This document shows, one piece after another, positions 32,351-43,983 of a DNA stretch of 64,000 bases; position 1 is the first letter of the stretch, and every line of letters begins with the position of its first letter. The position numbers were made by a program, and so were the translations under genes. Under the pieces are notes generated by a model. The model did not search any database and was not told the DNA's origin. It saw nothing but the letters and a program-made list of their open reading frames with translations. Origin of the DNA: Monomorium pharaonis (Eukaryota > Arthropoda > Insecta > Hymenoptera > Formicidae); the NCBI RefSeq assembly GCF_013373865.1, contig NC_050475.1, positions 9,816,021 through 9,880,020 of the forward strand, read 5' to 3'.

Positions 32351-32920
32351 GCTTTACCTTGGGTATTGGTCAGGTTTTCGAAGCAAATATTGATTTTTTA
32401 CCACAATAATATGACTTTTGAGAGGCCATTTTGCATCAGCCATTTTTTCCCCCAAAAAATTATTTTGATTCAAGAAATTTGCGAAGTTCTATATCTTTTA
32501 TTTATAACTGCATTAAAATTAAGTAGAAATAAAGAAATTCGGTAAATGTCCACTTATTTGCCTCCACATTATTTCCATCACTTTGATTAAAAAAAATGCT
32601 GCATGCCTTTCGAAAGCTTAGACATATAAGACACAAAATATTCACGTTTCGGTGATTTTCAAAAACCATAAATGATAGTTTAATTTCATAAATTACAGAT
32701 TTATGAAAGACAATTTGTGAAAATTTCGATTTTTTGTTGAAAATCGAGCTGTAACTTTTGAAAAAATAAAATTTTTTTAATTCTGACAACTACATCTGAA
32801 CGAGCAACCCCGAAAACATAAAGAATGACCTTTATACAATTTTTTTTCCGCTTCAACATAAGAAATTATGGCGGTGAAAATTGCGTAGAAAAAGTATCCA
32901 TTTGGCTCTTAAAGGATCAA

Positions 32921-33157
32921 ATCTTGTTCCCGCAGAATAAGCTTTGAAGATAAAGATTTGAGTTAAATCTTCATTTGCAAAGCTTATTAAAAGTAAAGAT
33001 ATGAGAATAGAAATAAAAATAATTATGGACACTCGTAGTCGGACCAGGTAGGTTTTGGAGGGAGCTAAAAAATAATTTTCATACAAAAACGAGACGTTTA
33101 TTTTATATTAAAAGTTAGATTTTTTTTAACAGGTGCAAATCTAATATTAACTCTTAA
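32921..33157. other. Intronic sequence, nothing recognised
   Basis: AT-rich, no gene. Confidence 0.35.
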
Positions 33158-33421
33158 CTGACACATGGGGTTATTTGGATCCCAGACCTATCGCAACAAA
33201 TGCAAATCTCCGTGATCATAACGGAATTCAAACTTGTTTTTTCAATATATTAAAATTAAATTTTGACGAAATTATAAAATCTTCTGGAAGAAGGTTTCAG
33301 GTATATGTAAAAAAATTTTTGAACAAAAATATTAATAACTTATGAAACTATTAAAAACTTTATCATGCTGCGGTCCAAAGAACCCCTTGTATCAATTATG
33401 TGATTTTTTAATGTGTGTTAG
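33158..33421. mobile_element. TTAA-flanked MITE (piggyBac/Kolobok-type duplication)
   Basis: TTAA at 33154-33157 and 33422-33425. Left CTGACACATGGGGTTATTTGG and right (inverted) CTAACACACATTAAAA...GGGGTTCTTTGGACC share CTxACACA and a GGGGTTxTTTGGA block. 264 bp, no coding. TTAA can occur by chance in AT-rich DNA, but the inverted blocks support it. Confidence 0.6.
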
Positions 33422-33758
33422 TTAAGAATTAAGTCTCTAACTTATCTGAAGTAGAACAAATTAAACAATCGAATACTAAAACCTAAATATTTTTTAATAA
33501 CTCTGAAAAAATCAAGAATTTAAACAAAGAAATTATTACGAAGTTTTATTGCGAAAAACAACTTTGGCAGAAATTTAAATTTAGATTTCATCAGCAAGTA
33601 TTCATTTTCTCATTGAGACTTTTTGTTAATAACTTGAAGTCTGGTGGATGCGGGAAGGAAAGACCCGAGCTTAGTATAAGTATACACAGTAACGACAGTG
33701 ACTGTCGGCACCATAGAGCTTATACTAATGGATGGGCCATTGCTATATGTCGACAGTA
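33422..33758. other. AT-rich then mixed sequence; motifs shared with 36.7-37.4 kb
   Basis: 33660-33700 (GAGCTTAGTATAAGTATACA-CAGTA) and 33714-33735 (ATAGAGCTTATACTAATGGA) recur inverted at 37338-37375 and 36718-36740. They are ~10 bp apart here but ~600 bp apart there. No gene. Confidence 0.5.
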
Positions 33759-34049
33759 CCCACATAGAAATAAAATCTCCAGTAGACGTCTAATGGACGT
33801 CTGCCATGGAAGTTTAAACTTCCAGTGGACGTCCATTAGACGTCCAATATGGAGCCATTAGAAATCCACAGTTCCGCATTGTGGACGTCCATTAGACCTC
33901 CATTAGAGGTCGTTAAAGAGGTCTATTAGACGTTGTGTGGATCATTAATAGAGGCTTCACGGAGCCTTGATGGATGACTGACGGATGTTTCGTGGATCAT
34001 TAATAGAGGCTTCATGGAGCCTCGATAGATGATTGACAAAATAGAAATT

Positions 34050-34701
34050 TAAAATAAAAATTTCATTTTTTTTTAATTATTTTTATCAACAGTACATACT
34101 AAATTTAGGACAAATTTTTATTAATTAATTAAATTTAAATTATATTATTTTAATTTATTCTTACTTGCCTCTGGTAGGTTTTGAACCAGGGACCTTAGGA
34201 TTATAAATCTTGTACCCTATCTGCTATGCCAATTTGACTCATCGATATGAGTACTTGTTATTGTCTACATATACCTATATGTTATAAACTGACCATTATA
34301 TTATTTTTTATAAAAGCAATTAAATTTTGCAAAACATATTAAAAATAAATAGCATTAATTTATTTACTTATTAATTTCATTGTTAAATTTATCTTTTTCT
34401 ATAACCTTAATAATTTGATGGAAATTGCGATCTATTTAGCATTAATACTTTGAAGCGTTCAAATGGTTAATTAGATGGTTTTAACTATATAGATCAATTC
34501 TAAGAAAAATTGAATAATACATTTATTATTCTGTTTTTGTTCAGTACACATGATAAATTTAGATTTTGTGCATTTTTTTGTGCGCAGTAATTGTAGACAA
34601 ACTGTTATTTTTGGAAACATTATCTTTATGATAATTTTTTTAAATATCTCTCATTCAGGATGTCATAGTGTTGTATGATTTCTGAGTCAACTACAACGCG
34701 C
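34050..34701. repeat. Shared ~660-bp core repeat, copy 2
   Basis: Same landmark order as 6070-6733 (TTATCAACAGTACATACTAA, CGATATGAGTACTTGTTATT, GATGGAAATTGCGATCTATT, TTTCTGAGTCAACTAC), with scattered substitutions and small indels. Confidence 0.85.
34177..34231 (-). other. tRNA-like A box/B box in core copy 2
   Basis: Minus strand TGGCATAGCAGA (34231-34220) and GGTTCAAAACC (34187-34177). The latter is a full match to the B-box consensus GGTTCRANNCC. Spacing 55 nt. Better B box than copy 1, poorer A box. Confidence 0.55.
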
Positions 34702-34914
34702 ATGGACGGCTCAAAAATCGGACAGCATTGTGATATCTTTTATGAGACATTAAGCTGATATCATTTAGCTGTGATATCTCAAAGACCTCTCTTAGTAGAC
34801 GTCTCTGATAAATGTTACCATTTGGACATTATTTCCACGATATCTAAATGTTTTTTTTTAAAAGTTCTCTTAAAGTTTTCATTCTGACAAGCGTGTTGTC
34901 TGGGTAACTTCTAC

Positions 34915-35410
34915 CATGAAAATAAATGTTCCATACAGCTATGGAAGTTTAATGGATCCTTAATAGACGTCTGTCTAACTTCCATCATGGAAATAATGTT
35001 CCATAGAGCTATGGAAGTTTAGTGGATCCCTCATAGACGTCCATCTAACTTCCATCATGGAAGAAAACATCTAATGGAGCTATGGATGTTTAATAGATCC
35101 CTAATGGATGTCTATCTAACTTCCACCATGGAAGTAAACCTTCACTGGAGCCATGGACGTTTACTGGATCTTTAATGGACGTTTATCTAACTTCCCCCAT
35201 GGAGGTAAACCTTCAATGGAGCCATGGAAGTTTACTGGATCCCTAATGGACGTCTATCTAACTTCCGCCATGGAGGTAAACATCCAATGGAGCTAAGGAA
35301 GTTTACTAGACCTCTAATGGACGTCCATCTGACTTCCATCATGGACATAGACGTCCCATGGATCTATGGAGGTTTAATGGACGTCCATTGGACATCCACT
35401 GGATGCCAAT
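34915..35410. repeat. ~70-bp tandem repeat array, about seven units
   Basis: Units run ATGGAAGTTTAxTGGATCC, TAATGGACGTCTATCTAAC, TTCCATCATGGAAGTAAAC and so on, each 66-71 bp with substitutions. Same words, fewer copies, at 33775-34020 on the other side of the core. Confidence 0.88.
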
Positions 35411-35423
35411 TTCTATGTGGGTA

Positions 35424-36509
35424 AGAGAGTCCGCGCGGGGAGAATCAACAGAGATATGAATATATTCTCATATATTCTGTCTCTTTTCGTGTTGGACATT
35501 TCCACCACTCCGTTTTCTAGAAGAAAAGAAGAGTGACATATTGTTTCATTTGTATGTATGCATATTAAGCTTTAGAGAACCAGCATTTTTTTATAAAAAT
35601 AGTGATTTTTTGGGCAAAATTTTATACATACATATTTATAACGTATCACAATTTGTTGTGCAAAATTTTGTTCATCAATCTTCAGAGGACAAAATCTCTA
35701 AAAAACGAATAAGGAAAAAAATGACAAAACTTATATTGTTTAATAATGAATAAACATTACATAAATTATTTAAACATTAAAAAGTGTTATTTAATTTAAC
35801 CTTTCTAAAGTTTTAGAATCTTTCTTTAATTTTAATTTATATTTCTTAAATATTTACTTTAATATTTCTAAAAATTACAAACAATTTCAAATATTTTTAA
35901 TATAAATATTATGTAGAATTTATCTTATTTTATCACTTTTATTATTTACATGTATACTTGTGTTTCTTTAATTATTTGTAAATTTTAAATGCAAATTTAT
36001 ATTTAAAAAGTAAGATTCATAAAATTGGCAAAAAAAATAAATAAAATTACAGCTGCGAATATAGGTTTAAGTACATGTTTTACCTTTAATAGAATAGGCC
36101 TATCACGTAATGTTTTGTATTACAATAATGTTTTAACGATTTCTTATTTTGCATATCTACACGTCTTATTTTTATCTTTTTGTGTTTTATTATTATAACA
36201 GATTTCTCTTTAATTATACAAAAATGTATTAATGAATAAATCGAAGAAACTTTTTTACAAAAAATTTTTACATACGAAAGTAATACTGTGCATTCATTGA
36301 TTAGCATATATCTTTTAGATCTTAAATTATGTACCACTTGATGAATGTTATCTTTGTAAGCAATTTTTTTTGTACAAATTCGAGAATCGGACTTCAGATT
36401 GCATAGTTCCGGACCTGTTTCCACAGGAAAAGAGACAGAATATATCCACCTCTCTGTCGATTCTTCCCGCGCGCGTCATAACACACCAAGACCCAGGCCT
36501 GCTCGGTTT
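35424..36509. other. AT-rich intronic sequence, nothing recognised
   Basis: Small palindrome GAATATATTCTCATATATTC near 35456. No gene in 35541-35753 or 36086-36424 frames. Confidence 0.4.
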
Positions 36510-36665
36510 AGGAGTGGGGGTATAGGCATACGTAGAAAAGGACAAACGTAGACGTTGAAAAGGGACGGACGATGTAACATGTATTTTCTTCTCTTTCACA
36601 CGCAGGCGTGTGTAAGAGAGAAGGAAATACCTGTTATATCGTACGTAAGCCTTACCCCCACTCCT
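36510..36665. repeat. ~156-bp inverted-repeat element
   Basis: AGGAGTGGGGGTATAGGCAT pairs with GTAAGCCTTACCCCCACTCCT; inner arms GTATTTTCTTCTCTTTCACA and its inverse near 36610 meet at a short AGGC loop. Non-coding. Confidence 0.8.
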
Positions 36666-37689
36666 GAAATTTGGGACAATCCTCGGTCTAGATATACTAT
36701 GTCTATGCCAAGACCCCTCCATTAGTATAAGCTCTATGTTAGGCACCTTTGATGTCGGTGTTGCCTAGTCACATGACCTTTCGCCATTTTGAGAGTAGTA
36801 CAGGCGCGCTATTTTTGATTTGATTATGAGAATAATTATATAATTATATAATGGTAATAATTAATAAATTGATCAAATTTATTTATTTCTTTAAAATTTT
36901 ATATTACTTTTACACAATAACAATAATTATAACTTATTACTTATACTTTTTTTTTTATAATACTAATATAACGAAAATAATTTCTGCGTAACACATTTCT
37001 GTATTTTTTTTTGTGAGTTTAATGTGTCCATTCAGGGATATCTGACACTGTTGACTGTATCACTTTCACTTCTGTATTAATTGTAGCTTAGTATGATCTG
37101 AAGACTTTGGTTAGATCATTCTATTGGTTTTTATGATGAAATTGTAGATTACTTTTAGGGTGCTGAGTTCTTTTTTGAGCCAGTTCCACACACAACCTCG
37201 TTTAGTTTCTCTATAAGATTTGTTTCCATTCTGGCACACACGTTTCTCTATACTATATCATAGGTTAAATGCAGCCACAGGGCGCAGCCATATTCTCGGT
37301 AGTACAAGCTGAGGCATGCGCACTAGAAATTTGTTACATCAAAATCGCTCACTGTCGCTACTGTGTATACTTATACTGTGCCCGAGCCTTCATAGACCTC
37401 TCCTGGTTACGTCACTGGCTATGAAAGACAGAACCTGCTACAGGGTTGGCACATACATGTGCCCTCATTCCGTGATGGCGCAAGGTCACAGAATTGAACA
37501 AAGAATTTGTAGAAAAATAACGTATGTATACAAAATATATACCTTTGCTGAGAGTGAATTTTATTTATGTTAAATAAATAATTTTCAATTTAAAAAATGT
37601 AGAACATTACTTTTACACAATTTTAGTATATTCTTATTATTCATATTTATAGTTAAATGTAAGATACACAGAAAAAAATAATCAACATC
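36666..37689. other. Mixed intronic sequence with repeat-like motifs
   Basis: No gene recognised. Contains the two motifs shared with 33.6-33.75 kb (36718-36740 and 37338-37375), separated by ~600 bp that may be an insertion. Confidence 0.4.
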
Positions 37690-38057
37690 TATGAAAATTA
37701 GAACCAGGAGACCGAACTAAGCCTGATTTCGCCTCCAAAAGTGAGGCGAAAATTTGTTAGAAATGTAGTACCAAATGGTGGCGCTGGCGACAATGATTGA
37801 CCGGAAAAATATGAAGTATAACGACGAATAATTGTAAGAACTTAAATATTTGACAATAAATGCAAATTTATAATAAAAATCTTAGCAATTTTACATTTTA
37901 GAGTACTTATCTCAGTTTTCTTATACCAATATTCCGGTGTAATCCCGGTGTATCAGCATTGTTAGGTACTATTTAGCCACCATTTGGTACTATATTTCTA
38001 ACAGATTTTCGCCTCACTCAAAACCACGGAAATCGGTCTCCTGGTTTTAGTCTTCAT
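37690..38057. mobile_element. MITE with 9-bp direct repeats
   Basis: Arms: ACCAGGAGACCGA, GGCGAAAATTTGTTAGAAAT and TACCAAATGGTGGC pair with right-arm inverses ending TCGGTCTCCTGGTTTTAGTC. ATCAACATC is repeated exactly at 37681-37689 and 38058-38066. A 9-bp duplication would fit Mutator-like elements. Non-coding. Confidence 0.78.
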
Positions 38058-38066
38058 ATCAACATC

Positions 38067-38648
38067 AATGCAGTTAACATTTATTTTATTAATTCTATTA
38101 TATTATTAATTAGATTAATCAATACATTAGAATTTAATTATCTTTACAGATAATTAAAGTTATTAATATAAAAAAACCGCATCAGCAATAGTAATGTGGA
38201 GAATTATTGATAAAAATCCAATTTTTACATTATATTATTGCTAAATACATATATACATGTATACATACAAAGATATTTATAAATGTAAACATAATATCGA
38301 TAACTTTAATTATCAGTAAAAATAAAATTTGTTCACAGCGCAAAGACATTTTTAATCATGCGGATGGATTCAGGCATATTTGTCATAGAACGCCCCTGAG
38401 ACACAAGGTCATGTGCGTGATCGGCGGCTCGGCCGTTGAGCCTAGAACGATAGTGGAGGTATAGCAGGCGGTGCCTCAGAATTTCGGCTCGAAATGTGCA
38501 AATATAATGCTTTCCTTTTACAAATTAAAATAGAAATTCATAGATATTACGGATAAATTAATAGCATATTTCTTGTGGCAATTGTGACGATATACTTGAA
38601 TCAAGAATGTTTTTTTTCTCGGTGTATGTATGGATAAATCCTTATATA
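38067..38648. other. AT-rich sequence with a GC-richer patch at 38340-38480
   Basis: The patch (GCGTGATCGGCGGCTCGGCC) follows a TTGTTCACAG that could be an acceptor on the plus strand, but no protein family is recognisable. Left unassigned. Confidence 0.3.
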
Positions 38649-38990
38649 CAGGGTGTCCTAAAACATGTGGATCAACGCTCATAAAAAGGTAGAAGGAGAA
38701 TCGAGATGAACATAAAAGTCCAATATTGTCTTTGATTAGATCTTTGGGTTAGGTTAGGTTAGATCTTTGGTTAGGTCCACCAATAATCGAGGTATTAATT
38801 TTTCAAATTATGCGAATGAGAGCGCGCCGAGGGAAGAGCTTGATCCGCTTGAGCCCTAATACAAAGAAAAATTCTATCGTAAATGTATGATAAGCTTTCA
38901 TTAATTTACTGTTCACAATTACGATAGAAATTAATCAGATTATTTGCAGATTCCATACGTTAATATCTCGATTAGTAGGTCTTTACATCC
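38649..38990. repeat. CAGGGTGTCC palindromic MITE, copy 1 (3'-truncated)
   Basis: CAGGGTGTCCTAAAACATGT, CAACGCTCATAAAAAGGTAG, AACATAAAAGTCCAATATTG as in the complete copies; the far terminal repeat is missing. Includes GGGTTAGGTTAGGTTAGA (38746-38763), three TTAGG units like insect telomere repeat, expanded from the family's normal single TTGGGTTAGGTC. Confidence 0.85.
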
Positions 38991-40560
38991 GACTGACTGC
39001 TCACCAGTATCTACATCGTCAATTTCAATATCCTTTGTATTATTTCTTTATAGATTAACTCTTTGATATCATTATCTTTGTTATTATTACAAGACACGAA
39101 TGTTTAATATAACAACACTTATAATCATGATTCGCTAACACGAGTCACAAATTCGTATGTGATTGTACATTACTTGCAAAGGGCCCAAAGCAAGGGCCAA
39201 AACGTCGTAACTGTTATTGTTTCAATAAAATTTGCCAGTTGTGTTGCCCTGAAAAATAGTCTCATATATTGTAAAGGAGGAGGATCAGCAAGTCTGTTTT
39301 TATGCTCCCTCAGAAATTTCAAAAAATCTTTTTTTATATTATATAATATTAGAAATGTCAAAAATAGCCACTTCAGGTATGAAAAAACTTTCTCTACAAA
39401 GTCAAAATTAAATATTAATTTAGATATACCACTATAATGTATAAGACATGGACCTTTTTCACAATTACTAAGCTACTTAGTGAAATATTTTCACTCATTA
39501 TACTGCCTTGCCATCATATTAATATCATTTCAGATTATAACACTATCAACTTTTATCAAGGGTAAAGAGTGAATACGATTGGTTAAAAAAATTCTTTTTT
39601 TATTAAAGAGCTTTATTTTAAATATATTTGGTAAGTAAATATAATATACTTTACACAATGGTATATCTAGATTATTCTAAACTAATAATTAATTTTTGCT
39701 TTCTGGCCGAGGTTCTTTCTATCTAATAGTTATTTCTGACATTTCTAATAATCATATAATAAGAGAAATGTTTCTTGAGAATTTTAAGCAGACACAAAGA
39801 CATGCTTTGACTTTCCTCGTTTATTTTTATAAAATTTTTTTTTCTTTAACATCTTATATTCAGATTCTTAGAAAAATTTAAAGTTTGAAAAAGTATAGTT
39901 AGAATCTGTTTGATAAATCGTAAATTATTTAATTCATATCTTTTTGCAAGAGAGAAATCTATTTGCATTTCATATATAAACTTGAATATAATTCATGCTT
40001 ATATTATATAAAACAATAATTGTTAATAAAATATACTTTGATATTAATGTGTGATACTGTTTTCTTTACACAAAGAAATTTTTCTCTTATAATTTACGCT
40101 TTTAAGCGTATATCAAGGAAAAATTAAATCATATAGATGGCGAAAAACTTCACTACTTTATTGAAATTAAAACAAAAATTTTTCAAGTATATGTTGTCCT
40201 ACAAGTAACTGTCGTGTAAAAAGATATTCACGATATTTCAAGATACAAGAAACTTAAATTATTTCTTCACACACTGTGAGCACTTATCAAGACATACACC
40301 TAATTAGCACCGCGACTAACTTATGCATTCCGACGACTCTTTGAATGGATACTAAGAAAATTACATTGGAGAAAGGTTATCTGGGTGTAAAGAAGCGTGA
40401 TGGTCACGTTTCTTTACTAGAAAAGCACTTTGACAAATTAACCTATAAGTAGAACGTTAATTTTCTGTCGTGTGCTTTATCATCATACTTAACATATTGA
40501 GAGATTTTTAAGAATTTCTATACATACAGAGTGAAAACAATCCAGCTATAACTTATGTAC
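38991..40560. other. AT-rich sequence, one Penelope-like trace
   Basis: No gene. At 39178-39212 GGGCCCAAAGCAAGGGCC then AAAACGTCGTAAC resembles the stem II/GAAAC segment of Penelope hammerheads, with A for G in GAAAC and no CTGATGA upstream. Rest unremarkable. Confidence 0.35.
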
Positions 40561-40950
40561 ATCTACATATTATCTATCTACCATCCATGTCACGTGAGAA
40601 TGAGAGATATCAGAGGGTAGTTCAAGAAAGAGATCTCTTGGTTTTCGAAAGCCTTCTTATTTAATCGGCGATTGCACCCATCCGATCGGCGACGATGTGT
40701 CATCAAGACTAAAATAGGCGCATTCAGCGGCGTGAACTGCTGATGTACGCTTGTTGGCGACCTGTACTGCGTCACGATGACGGTACGCCGTTGTCTCCTT
40801 CTGTGCCCCCGGGACTATTTATAGGAGCGCTTTGATGACGCTTATTAATAGAGGACCAATTTAACGTTTTTGTTAATTGTGATTTATGTCAGATCGCGCG
40901 CGTGTCTCGCGCGAATTTTTGCGCCAGTAGCGTAGTATAGATTCGCAGCA
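40561..40950. promoter_or_regulatory. GC-richer intronic block, possible regulatory element
   Basis: CpG-bearing sequence (GATCGGCGACGATGTGTC, GATGACGGTACGCCGTTG) inside AT-rich DNA, with TATTTATAG at ~40816. No coding match. Confidence 0.3.
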
Positions 40951-43336
40951 ATGAGTGGACAATCAAATATAGAAAGTATTTCTTTCATTTTTTTCATCTA
41001 ATTTTCTGCGATTAGTATTTCATCTATGAATATCTTTTTGATTAATTTGGAAAAACAGAAAGCTTTCTCGTATACAGAAAAAAACAGAATCAAATTAAAA
41101 TTATTATATTCTATTTATTAATTCTATATATTTACAATCATATAAGATTTTATATATAAATAAAAAATTATATTTCTATATATCTTTGCTTACAAATATA
41201 TAAAACAATAATGACACATAATCTTGCTTATATATACATAAAATCTAACCTTCTTAAAAAAATATATTTCATATTAAATTTCAACAAAAAATATTGTATT
41301 TTAAAATTTGATAATATAGTAGTAATCTAAAAGACATTATACATATACGCTTTTATAATAATAATATAAAAATTCTAATTTTTTATATTTGAAAATAGAG
41401 TAAAAATGCCTAATATAAGGCAAGTGCCGAAGATAGCCAGTTATTTTAGAAAACCGATTACTTTTTCTTATAAATCTTACTGTTTCATATTAGACTGATA
41501 ACTGTAAAACTCTCTTCATGTGCAAGCAGCAACCACGTGGCACACGTGTACAATTATGTGTACAAAGGGATTTACGTCGCTTACAGCGAAGTTTTCCAAT
41601 GTACTGCTTGAAAAGTTTGTAAATAATAAAATCTGATTATGACAAAAAATTATTCATAAATAATAATATGTAATTATATATAATTAAATAGAAATATATA
41701 AGATTATAAAATAATTATGTATAATTTTACATGACTTTAATCATAACTTTGTATAATATTGTCTGAGTTGTATATGCATAATTATACATATATATATATA
41801 ATATTTTATTGCACCTAATTATATAGTATAAATTTACATGACTTTAGTCATAATTTTATATAATATTGTCTGATGTTGTTCGTGCATAATTATATATATA
41901 ATATTATATTTTATTTAATTATATTAAGTATAGATAAATATATATAATTAATTATATGTATATAATTTATTTAAATCATATACATATATTATATATAATT
42001 TTACATGATTTAAACATAATTTTGTCATTTAAACATAAGTTTGTTGTGATATTGTCGGATGCTGCTTACATGCATAATTGTATATAATATCTCATTATAA
42101 ATAATTATTTATATGAAACAATTTCATAAATGTATATTTGTTAATAAAATAAGATCAAGCTGATTTTATATGTTATTGTATATAATTATATATAGTGTGT
42201 GTATAATTATATTATGTATGTATATGCGTAAAATTATGCATATTGATAAAGCGTCTGTAGCATTTGTCTGCAGAAGACTTTTACGTTATTGTGATAAATG
42301 ATAAATTTTTTAAGTTTAGTCAACATTTACATACTTTTTGAAAATATACTTTTGTTCTTATTAACATTGTCAATTTTATAAATTAACAATGTTAATAAGA
42401 ACCTGCTAAATTTCTGTACCTTTACATTATCAAACCATAATAAAAGCTAATACAAAGTGTTAAAGCTTAAACCAGTTATATTTAAGTAAGATTAAAAGTT
42501 AAAGAATATAGAAAGACAAGTCCATCGAATAAAATTAAAAATGTTTATGGACAAAAAATATGATATATTATTCAAAACATGTAAATTATATGGTTATAGA
42601 CTTATAAAAATTTATCATTTGTTACAAATACAAATGTTATAAAATTCTAATTTTCTTCTGCCTAATGCTATAAATATTAATACACAAACTTATATATAAA
42701 ATATAATTACTCTCTAAATTTTTTAACTCTAAATTTAGAGTGAAAATCTCACTCGAAGTATGGAGTGACACGCGGAGTCACTTGAATTGGGGTTTACTTC
42801 TCACTTTATAGAATGAATTCCTTCACTCTTTATCAAGAAGTGCACATTTTCACTTTTTATTTTAGAGAGAATACTTTCTTGGAGTAAATATTTTATTCTT
42901 AAATCAAAAAGTCATTTTACCGCGTCATCGTGTGCTTGTCCGCCAGTTAGTGCGCGGCGCGTGTGTGTTAAGTTAGTCCTTATACATTAAAATTCGATAG
43001 TTCTGATATGAACTTTACGTTTCATTTTGAAGGGATAAAAAGTTCTTTGTAGTTTAAAAAAAGAGTTCTGTTGATTAACAATCTGAAATTAAAATTTAAA
43101 ATTTTAAAAATGGGGTGCTAAGTTCTTATCGAAATTTCAGATCAAATAGTTCTAAATGGTTCAATAGCTTCATTTTGCGATTATCTAGAGTTTCTGAAGC
43201 ATAAAAAATGTTTGATTAATTAAAAAGAATTAAAAATGGTTAAAAATTCGATTTTAAGATACAATAGTTCTGAAATGCCCGGGAAAAAATATCTCTTATT
43301 TATTCATATTAACAAATATATGTTTATATATCGTCA
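40951..43336. other. AT-rich sequence with degenerate ~100-200-bp repeats and hairpins
   Basis: Three copies of a unit with TTTACATGACTTTAATCATA, TATAATATTGTCTGATGTTG and GCATAATTATATATA at about 41720, 41825 and 42000. Hairpin 42354-42402 has a 17-bp stem (GTTCTTATTAACATTGT). An irregular palindromic stretch with ACTCTAAATTTAGAGTGAAAA lies at ~42715-42880. No gene. Confidence 0.5.
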
Positions 43337-43496
43337 CTCACCAAACACCAAGTTACATATAACGTTCTTGTTAATTGCAATTTTCTATTTAACAATGTAA
43401 TTGTAATATAACACGTGTGTTATATTACAATTATATTATTGAGTGGGAAATTGCAACTAACAAGAACGTTACATGTAACTTGGTGTTTGCTGGGCA
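43337..43496. repeat. ~155-bp hairpin MITE
   Basis: AAACACCAAGTTACATATAA and CGTTCTTGTTAATTGCAATT pair with their inverses to ...CTTGGTGTTTGCTGGG; the centre ATATAACACGTGTGTTATAT is itself palindromic. Non-coding. Confidence 0.85.
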
Positions 43497-43983
43497 TATA
43501 AAAAATAAAAGTGCAATTATAAATGGCCATATATGAAAATTTGTGATTATATCATTCTTGTAAATCCTGTTTAAGTGTAGTCTTATATAGCCACACATGG
43601 TCTTATGTTCTTGTATATTATCATAGGTGATCATGTGAAAACATATTTTATGATCAAATATAATCATATTTGAAATATATATACTTAGATTTATCAATAA
43701 GTCATCCATACTATAAGTAGATCCAAGCATATATGTTCATATATGATTACACATGACCATATACATAAATATGCTTATATATATATATATTACAATTTTT
43801 TAAACTTTAAGGTTTTTAAATCATAAAATTAAAATACGTTACAAAAATAAATAATTTATTATGTAATATATTTTCATTACGCAACATTTAATGTTTAAAA
43901 ATTTTTTATATCTTAATAATTACAAATAAATCTGTTTGTCAATAATTATGTTTAATTTTCTTGTTTACAAACAAATGTATATA
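43497..43983. other. AT-rich sequence with repeated ATATATGATCATAT-like words
   Basis: Part of the diffuse AT-rich palindromic repeat seen also at 5640-5890 and 44416-44560. The frame at 43431-43730 is not a gene. Confidence 0.4.

Larger units (their letters stand above)
30160..32920. mobile_element. Foldback (palindromic) element split by a hAT insertion
   Basis: Left arm 30160-~30960. Right arm is in two parts: ~30985-31177 and ~32355-32920. Pairs include AAGCGGAAAAAATTGTAT with its inverse at ~32845, TCGAAATTTTCACAAATTG with 32710-32735, and the inner GCGTTTGCAGTT..GGATACAT with 31050-31085. The hAT element 31178-~32350 lies between TATTGT and TATTGGT of the right arm. Frames here (30217-30525, 32502-32789) mirror each other as arm sequence, not genes. 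Confidence 0.75.
33759..35421. mobile_element. TA-flanked element with ~70-bp tandem subterminal repeats and tRNA-like core
   Basis: TIRs CCCACATAGAAAT and ATTTCTATGTGGG bordered by TA (33757-33758, 35422-35423). Subterminal regions consist of palindromic words around ACGTCCATTAGACGTCC. The interior 34050-34701 is the same core as in 5898-6964. Non-coding, 1,663 bp. Confidence 0.8.

Noticed and set aside
30217..32789. Frames of 60-108 codons
   Set aside because: They lie in foldback arms and appear again in the inverted arm; transposon non-coding DNA.
38746..38763. Telomere or subtelomere
   Set aside because: Only three TTAGG units, inside a known-in-window MITE; no long array.
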